From Pseudomonas frederiksbergensis (GTDB lineage: Bacteria > Pseudomonadota > Gammaproteobacteria > Pseudomonadales > Pseudomonadaceae): DNA of 64,000 bases. Location of the stretch: positions 992,001-1,056,000 of the forward strand of contig NZ_CP142104.1 in the NCBI RefSeq assembly GCF_035751725.1, in the 5' to 3' direction. Of the stretch, positions 58,716 to 64,000 are shown piece by piece. The position numbers were made by a program, and so were the translations under genes. Below the pieces are notes generated by a model. That model did not search any database and was not told the DNA's origin. It saw nothing but the letters and a program-made list of their open reading frames with translations. Each line of letters begins with the position of its first letter. The first letter of the stretch is position 1.

Positions 58716-61055
58716 TCAGAACGCAACGGAAGTTTGCACATACAGCGTGCGCGGCTCCCCGACATATTTGCCGCGGTTGTTATCGTCGAACGAGCGGGTG
58801 AAGTACTGGGTGTTGAAGATGTTCTTCACACCCACCGCGACGTTGAGATCCGACAGTCGTGGGCCGAAGTCATAGGCGGCGCGGCTGCTGAACAGCATGT
58901 AACCGGGAATATTGCCGGTGCTGCCGTCGGCACTTTCGGCTCGGGTGTTGGCGTTGTCTGCGAATTGTGCGCTCTGGTAGGTGCTGTCCAGGTTCAGCTT
59001 CCAGGAGCCTTCTGTGTAAGCAACTCCCAGGGTGCCTTTATGCTTCGAGGAGAAGGGCACCCGGTTGCCCTTGTTCGGGCCTTCCTCGCGGATAGTCGCG
59101 TCGACGAACGCATACGTGCCATATACATCGAAACCGGCCAGTGCCGGGTCAAGGCCTTCGAGCGCGTAGCTGAAGCTGGTTTCGATGCCTTGATGGCGTG
59201 TCTCGCCACGAGCGATGACCGAATCGTTGGTCTGATTGCTCTCATACTGGTTATCGAAATTGATCAGGAAAGCGCCAATTTCCGCCCGCAGATTGCCATT
59301 GTCGTAACGGGTGCCGAGTTCCCAGGTGCGAGCCTTCTCCGGCTTCACTTCGCCGCTGCTCACGCGATTGGGCATCTGGCTGTACTGCACGCTGCCAAAT
59401 GAACCTTCGGTATTGGCGTAAAGGTTCCACTCATCGTTTACGTGGTACAGCACGTTAAGCGCTGGCAACGCGGTGTTGTAGTCGCCCTTGTACTTCACAT
59501 TCGTCAGGTTGTTGGTTTGCTGCGACTCGATCATTTCATAGCGAACACCGGGCGTGATGGTCCATTTGCCAATGTCGATCCGGTCATCGATGAACAATGC
59601 GTTGGCCTCGGTGCCGCCACGCGTATCCCGATCGTTGCGGCTGGAGGTTGTGGGCAGTTCATTGCTGGCAATGGGCGTGCGGTAGCGCAGCTCATGACCG
59701 GCCTCGTTGATGTAGCGGTAGCCGATGCCGACTTCATGGCTGGTCGGGCCAAGGTCAAAGCCCTGGGCGAAACGGGTATCCAATCCACGCACCCAATATT
59801 CGCGGGGCGACAGGGACAGGAAGGTGCCTTGGTCCAGGTAGCCACTGCGCAAGGTCTTAGTAAAGAAAGTGCTGGCAGTGAATTCCCGACGGTCCTGCTG
59901 GTAGCGATAGCCGACATTGACCAAGGTGCGACGGCCCCAGAACCGGTCGTTCGGACGCGTGGATTGATACGGGTCGGCATCGTAGTCGGCCACGTTCAGG
60001 CCGCCGGGCATGTCGGCTTCACCTTCGTAATACTGGGCCATGGCGTTGAAACTGTTGGCCTCGTCCAGTTGGTAGTTGCCCTTGAGGACCAAGTCGTCAA
60101 TTTGTGTGTCGCTGTGTTCACGCCAGTCACCGCCGCGCGTGCCGGAATACAGCAGGGCACCACCGAGGCCGTTGTCTGCGGTTGCGCCGGCCAGCAGGTT
60201 CGATGACGTCTTGAAGCCGTCGTGGCTGGAGGACGGGCTCGTCTCGGTCTGGAAACCACCCTTGACCGTCGGTGCGTCGGGAATCGCCCGGGTCACGAAG
60301 TTGACCACACCACCGACGTTCTGCGGGCCGTAGCGCACTGCACCGCCGCCGCGCACGACATCCACCGCGTCCATGTTGCCCATGCTGATCGGCGCGAACG
60401 ACAGTTGCGGCTGGCCGTAAGGGGCGAAAGGCACCGCAATGCCGTCCATCAATACCGTGGAGCGAGAGGCCAGGCGTGGGTTGAGGCCCCGGATACCAAA
60501 GTTCAGGGCCATGTCGTGGCTGCCGGTGCCGTTGTTTTCCGGTGCGTTGACGCCGGGAATGCGTTTGAGCACATCCCGCGCCTGGGTTGCGCCCTGGCGT
60601 TCGAATTCTTCGCGACGGATGACGTCACGGGCGCCGGGGTGTTCGAATACGTTGGCTTGGGCGGCGTCGCCGAGCCAATCGCCCACCACGGTGGTGGTTC
60701 CAAGGTCCAGCGAGGCGTCCGTGGTCGGTTGCAGGCTGAAAGCTTTGTCTCCCTCGGGCCGGGCTTGCAGGCCCGTGCCTTCAAGCAGCGCGCTCAGCCC
60801 TTGCTCTGGGCTGTAGTTGCCTTCCAGGCCACGACTCTGCAGACCTGCGGTTGTCTGCGATCCAAAGGAAATCAGCACCCCGGCCTCGCGTCCGAACTGG
60901 TTGAGGGCATTCTCCAGTGACGAAGGTGCGATGTGATAGGCCTTGGTATCTGCAGCCAACACGGCAGGCAGTGCGACGAAACTCAAGCTGGCCCCCAGCA
61001 ACAGTTGACGCAGGGTACGGGCGAGCGGGGTGAGACAGGTGGGTTGCTGCGGCAT
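58716..61055 (-). CDS. fecA: TonB-dependent ferric citrate receptor FecA
   Basis: This 779-residue outer-membrane receptor has a signal peptide (cleaved near LPAVLAAD), an N-terminal STN signalling domain (about residues 38-108; YHIAPSSLENALNQFGREAG), a plug with a FecA-type sequence (IPGVNAPENNGTGSHD and FGIRGLNPRLASRSTVLMDG), and a barrel ending in Phe. It binds ferric dicitrate and signals through FecR to the sigma factor. It lies downstream of fecI-fecR. Confidence 0.92.
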   Translation of the reverse strand: MPQQPTCLTPLARTLRQLLLGASLSFVALPAVLAADTKAYHIAPSSLENALNQFGREAGVLISFGSQTTAGLQSRGLEGNYSPEQGLSALLEGTGLQARPEGDKAFSLQPTTDASLDLGTTTVVGDWLGDAAQANVFEHPGARDVIRREEFERQGATQARDVLKRIPGVNAPENNGTGSHDMALNFGIRGLNPRLASRSTVLMDGIAVPFAPYGQPQLSFAPISMGNMDAVDVVRGGGAVRYGPQNVGGVVNFVTRAIPDAPTVKGGFQTETSPSSSHDGFKTSSNLLAGATADNGLGGALLYSGTRGGDWREHSDTQIDDLVLKGNYQLDEANSFNAMAQYYEGEADMPGGLNVADYDADPYQSTRPNDRFWGRRTLVNVGYRYQQDRREFTASTFFTKTLRSGYLDQGTFLSLSPREYWVRGLDTRFAQGFDLGPTSHEVGIGYRYINEAGHELRYRTPIASNELPTTSSRNDRDTRGGTEANALFIDDRIDIGKWTITPGVRYEMIESQQTNNLTNVKYKGDYNTALPALNVLYHVNDEWNLYANTEGSFGSVQYSQMPNRVSSGEVKPEKARTWELGTRYDNGNLRAEIGAFLINFDNQYESNQTNDSVIARGETRHQGIETSFSYALEGLDPALAGFDVYGTYAFVDATIREEGPNKGNRVPFSSKHKGTLGVAYTEGSWKLNLDSTYQSAQFADNANTRAESADGSTGNIPGYMLFSSRAAYDFGPRLSDLNVAVGVKNIFNTQYFTRSFDDNNRGKYVGEPRTLYVQTSVAF

Positions 61056-61165
61056 GGATGAGGTTCCCGAGAAGGTTGTATCGAAGTGCTTTGCTTCTCT
61101 GTCACCCGAGGTGTGGAAAACGGCTCACTGGCGCATCATTTTTTTCAGGAAGCGTGGCGATCGAT

Positions 61166-62125
61166 TCAAGCGCGAGCCTCGACCGTGACCCAGTAGCGGG
61201 TGAACCGACGTACTTTTACCGGCAGGCTGACCTCCAGCAGGTCGAGGATTCGTTCGCTGTTGTCCAGCGGATACGTTCCGGAAATCAAAAGGTTGGCGAC
61301 CGCTTCGTCGCAGTGCAACTGGCCGCGTCGATAACGGCCGAGCTCGTCGAGAAAGTCCGCCAGGCGCATGTGCGCGGCCACCAGCATGCCTTCCGTCCAG
61401 GCACCGCTATTGGCGTCCAGCGCGGTGACGGGCCCGGTGCCGTCGATGCCAAGGGACACTTGCCGTGACGCCGTCAGCAACAGAGCCGGGCCATGTCGGC
61501 TACGAATGTCCAGGGCGCCTTCAAACACCGCCACCTGGGTGTGGTCCGGATACTCGCGGACGTTGAACCGGGCGTCGCGGCTTTCCAGCAGGCCATGGGC
61601 GGCCAGCACTTGCAGCGGCCTTGGATCCCGGGCGGCGGTGAGCAATAGTTCGCCTTCCAGCAGGCGGATCAAGCGGCGTTGAGCGTCGAAGCGAACGTCT
61701 ACCGCGCTGCCGCTGTTGAGCTGCAACTGGCTGCCGTCATCCAGCATCAGCCGTCGGCGTTCGCCCACCGGGCTGCGAAAATCGGCCATCAATGGCGGCA
61801 GCAGTTGGCGTTCACGCAGGCCCCAGGTCAACGCCGAGCCAGCGCCAAGCACCAGCAACATCTTCAGCGCCCGACGTCGCGCCGCCGACTTCGGTGCAAT
61901 GAGGGCCGCATGGGCCAGTGGCGGTGACACGCTGCGCAGCCGCTGATTGACCCGCTGGATATGCTCCCAGGCGCGGCGATGTTCGCTATGGGCAGCGAGC
62001 CAGTGTTCCCAAGCTTGCTGCTTGCGGGTATCGAGTGGGCCTTGCTGCATTTCCAAGAGCCAGTGCACGGCTTGCTCGGCGACGTGTGCACTGACGCCCG
62101 GCGCGCCGTTGATCGGTGGCGTCAT
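61166..62125 (-). CDS. fecR: FecR family anti-sigma / signal transducer
   Basis: This 319-residue protein has a cytoplasmic N-terminal domain (HWLLEMQQGPLDTRKQQAWE), one membrane helix (about residues 85-100; ALKMLLVLGAGSALTWGL) and a periplasmic FecR domain that contacts the STN domain of FecA. It passes the citrate signal to the sigma factor. Its ATG overlaps the fecI stop codon (ATGA). Confidence 0.92.
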   Translation of the reverse strand: MTPPINGAPGVSAHVAEQAVHWLLEMQQGPLDTRKQQAWEHWLAAHSEHRRAWEHIQRVNQRLRSVSPPLAHAALIAPKSAARRRALKMLLVLGAGSALTWGLRERQLLPPLMADFRSPVGERRRLMLDDGSQLQLNSGSAVDVRFDAQRRLIRLLEGELLLTAARDPRPLQVLAAHGLLESRDARFNVREYPDHTQVAVFEGALDIRSRHGPALLLTASRQVSLGIDGTGPVTALDANSGAWTEGMLVAAHMRLADFLDELGRYRRGQLHCDEAVANLLISGTYPLDNSERILDLLEVSLPVKVRRFTRYWVTVEARA

Positions 62126-62610
62126 AAGGCGAAGTAGCAGCGCATCGCTGCCTTGTTCAGATGACGCTTGACTGTCGCCACTGAAATCCCCAATTCGCGG
62201 GCGATCTCGTTGTAGGTCAGGCCATCGACCTGGGCCAGCAGAAACGCCTGCTTGACTGCCCGCGGCAACCCATCGAGCAGTTGGTCCAGTTCCATCAGGG
62301 TTTGCAGGATGATTGCCCGCTCCTCCTCCGACGGCACCACGTGCTCCGGCAGTTGAGCGAGGGCATCGAGGTAGGCGCGCTCGAGGTCCTGGCGGCGGTA
62401 ATGGTTGAACAGCACGCGCTTGGCAATGGTCGTGAGAAATGCACGGGGCTCAAGAACCGGCTGCGGATCGCGAGCGGTCAGTACACGCATGAACGTGTCT
62501 TGGGCAAGGTCGGCGGCGCTGTCGGGGCAACCGAGTTTTCTTCGCAACCAGCCGTTCAGCCAACGGTGATGGGCGTTGTAGAGCACTTCGACGGTGTGTG
62601 CAGGCGGCAA
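62122..62610 (-). CDS. fecI: ECF sigma factor FecI
   Basis: This 162-residue ECF sigma factor has region 2 (DLAQDTFMRVLTARDPQPVL; residues 35-60) and region 4 (LTYNEIARELGISVATVKRHL). It directs transcription of fecA when FecR relays the signal. The start appears to be TTG 62610, as no ATG precedes the family start. A Fur-like palindrome lies upstream. Confidence 0.9.
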   Translation of the reverse strand: MPPAHTVEVLYNAHHRWLNGWLRRKLGCPDSAADLAQDTFMRVLTARDPQPVLEPRAFLTTIAKRVLFNHYRRQDLERAYLDALAQLPEHVVPSEEERAIILQTLMELDQLLDGLPRAVKQAFLLAQVDGLTYNEIARELGISVATVKRHLNKAAMRCYFAL

Positions 62611-62643
62611 CGAGAAACATCCCGACAGCGCAGAGCTGTGCTA

Positions 62644-62662
62644 GAGAACAAGAATTGTTCGC
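62644..62662 (-). promoter_or_regulatory. Candidate Fur box upstream of fecI
   Basis: GAACAA-GAA-TTGTTC (62646-62660) is a perfect 6+6 palindrome, 36 bp before fecI, similar to Fur-box symmetry. Iron control of fecIR is expected from the family. Confidence 0.5.
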
Positions 62663-62739
62663 ATTGTAGGGGTGCAGTGGTGGCTACGGCAATCGGGATG
62701 AGTGCCTGGTCGTTTCATTTGGCCGGGGCACGCTGGCGC

Positions 62740-63615
62740 TTAGCGCAAGAACGCCTGTCGATATTCCCCGGGGCTTGCGCCCATGGCGTGGCGAAAACGG
62801 TTAGTGAAATGACTGGCGCTGGCAAATCCGCAGGCCAACGCTACGTCGCCCAAGGGCCGGGAAGTGCTGCGCAGCAAGTGCCGCGCGCGGGCCAGGCGCC
62901 GAGCCAGTACATATCGGTGGGGTGGCAGCCCGAAACTTTCGCGGAACATCCGCGCAAAGTGATATTCGGACAACGCGCACAGCGCCGCCAGTTGCCCGAG
63001 ACTGATGGCCTCGGCCAGGTGGCTGTCGACGTAATCCACCAGCAACCGCCGCTGGTGAGCTGCCAGGCCACCTTTGAAGCGAACGCCTTGGCGCTGGCCG
63101 ACCTGGCTGAGCAGCAAGTGGTTGAGCAGGTCATGGGCCAGGCTGGTGGTCAGCAGCCGTTCCGCGGGTTCGTTCCAATTCAGCGCGATCAACTGGCGAA
63201 AGCGCCGGGCCTGTTGCGGATCGTCGAGGAAGGTTTCCTCGTGTAGCTGCACTTGCCGAGGCTCGCGGTCCAGCACGGTGATGCAGCCAAGGGCGAATTG
63301 TTCAGCGCTGAAATACAGATGGGCGAGGCGAATGTCGCCATTGATGACCCAGGCCGACTCATGCCCGGCCGGCAGGATGCAGAGCTTGTCCGGTGCACCG
63401 GTGGTATCGGGCCGCTCGCGACGAAACGTTCCGGTGCCGCCCGCGATGTAGCACGACAGCGTATGGTGCGTCGGCGCTTCGTAGTCCCGGGCGTCGTGGT
63501 GATTGGTCCACAAAGCGGCCGCCATGCCGTCCCCGAGCTCGGCGCTGTGCTCGAGGCGAGCGTTGGGCGAGCTGTTGAGCGCTTGGAAGACTTGTAGGGT
63601 TTGCAGTGTGGACAT
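62740..63615 (-). CDS. AraC-family transcriptional regulator
   Basis: This 291-residue regulator has a C-terminal AraC HTH pair (about residues 190-290; ISLGQLAALCALSEYHFARMF and VALACGFASASHFTNRFR) and an N-terminal cupin-like sensing domain. It is divergent from the EamA-family transporter gene across 136 bp and probably regulates it; the effector is unknown. Confidence 0.9.
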   Translation of the reverse strand: MSTLQTLQVFQALNSSPNARLEHSAELGDGMAAALWTNHHDARDYEAPTHHTLSCYIAGGTGTFRRERPDTTGAPDKLCILPAGHESAWVINGDIRLAHLYFSAEQFALGCITVLDREPRQVQLHEETFLDDPQQARRFRQLIALNWNEPAERLLTTSLAHDLLNHLLLSQVGQRQGVRFKGGLAAHQRRLLVDYVDSHLAEAISLGQLAALCALSEYHFARMFRESFGLPPHRYVLARRLARARHLLRSTSRPLGDVALACGFASASHFTNRFRHAMGASPGEYRQAFLR

Positions 63616-63751
63616 GATCGGTTCTCCAACGCTTGCATCCTACTCCGTAGGCCGTTCCCTGCCAGCCCATTACTTATAAAAACCGCAAGTTTACGCAAGC
63701 GCCAGGCAGGCATCGGCGGGAGACTGGCCGCCACTGCCTGGAGTCGCCGTC

Positions 63752-64000
63752 ATGAACCTCTCGTTGTACCTGCTTACCGTGCTCATCTGGGGCACCACAT
63801 GGATTGCGCTGAAATTGCAGTTGGGTGTGGTCGCCATTCCGGTTTCGATCGTTTATCGCTTCGGCCTGGCCGCGCTGATCCTGTTCGCGATGTTGCTGCT
63901 CAGCCGCCGCTTGCAGGTGATGAACCGTCGCGGCCACTTGATCTGCGTCGCCCAGGGCCTGTGCCTGTTCTGCATCAACTTCATGTGTTTCCTCACCGCC
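63752..64000 (+). CDS. EamA/DMT-family transporter, N-terminal fragment (cut by window edge)
   Basis: The first 83 codons read MNLSLYLLTVLIWGTTWIAL and continue through a second and third hydrophobic helix, typical of the 10-helix EamA (DMT) metabolite exporters. GGAGTCGCCGTC precedes the ATG. The gene runs beyond position 64000. Substrate unknown; the AraC regulator is divergent. Confidence 0.85.
   Translation, partial: MNLSLYLLTVLIWGTTWIALKLQLGVVAIPVSIVYRFGLAALILFAMLLLSRRLQVMNRRGHLICVAQGLCLFCINFMCFLTA

Noticed and set aside
61056-61165. FecI-type promoter before fecA
   Set aside because: A GAAAAAAATG stretch is present, but no matching -10 element at the right distance can be defended by eye.

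Overview
The window is about 64 kb of a high-GC chromosome from a Pseudomonas, most likely of the P. fluorescens complex. The evidence is the rpoN neighbourhood, the ttg2/mla operon followed by ibaG-murA-hisGDC, a fused cysNC, an AlgW-type protease, hmgRABC genes and several dispersed palindromes of kinds common in fluorescent pseudomonads. I see no tRNA, rRNA, CRISPR array, insertion sequence or prophage. Most of it is core genome with small accessory islands.

Region 1 (1-14.2 kb) is cell-envelope core. On the minus strand, kdsD-kdsC-lptC-lptA-lptB make Kdo and export LPS, followed by rpoN, hpf, ptsN and the start of rapZ. Divergently, mlaFEDCB (phospholipid transport), ibaG, murA and hisG-hisD-hisC run on the plus strand. 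Region 2 (14.2-26.9 kb) holds a TonB-dependent receptor with a DUF4198 partner, the DegS-like protease algW, a Nif3-like protein, sulfate activation (cysD, cysNC), an acyltransferase with pta, a DUF3565 protein, a SlyD-like isomerase and a glutathione peroxidase.

Region 3 (27-33 kb) holds an Old Yellow Enzyme reductase, a glycosyltransferase with cysZ, trxB and a class III aminotransferase. Region 4 (33-38.4 kb) is the most interesting: a pterin gene set (hopJ-like, DUF1244, folX, folE, folM), a membrane ABM-domain protein, a MerR-type regulator of the class II LitR/PplR kind that lacks B12 ligands, a PilZ-like protein and a short LOV blue-light receptor very close to P. putida PpSB1-LOV. It looks like a light-response locus.

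Region 5 (38.4-50 kb) holds a flavodoxin, a class II aldolase coupled to a MEST/PEG1-like hydrolase, a fatty-acyl-type SDR, an AmpDh3-like amidase, a 650-bp gene-free stretch packed with hairpins and ending in a minus-strand terminator, a DUF1302-DUF1329 pair, a giant MalT/LAL-type LuxR regulator and an unrecognised 233-residue protein. Region 6 (50-64 kb) is catabolism and iron: the homogentisate operon hmgA-fahA-maiA with HmgR and a palindromic operator, SirB1, a leucine-dehydrogenase-like protein lacking the catalytic lysine, a YebG-family gene with a perfect LexA box, psiE, DUF3509, a second HPF-type protein, a fecIRA iron-citrate system, an AraC regulator and the start of an EamA transporter.
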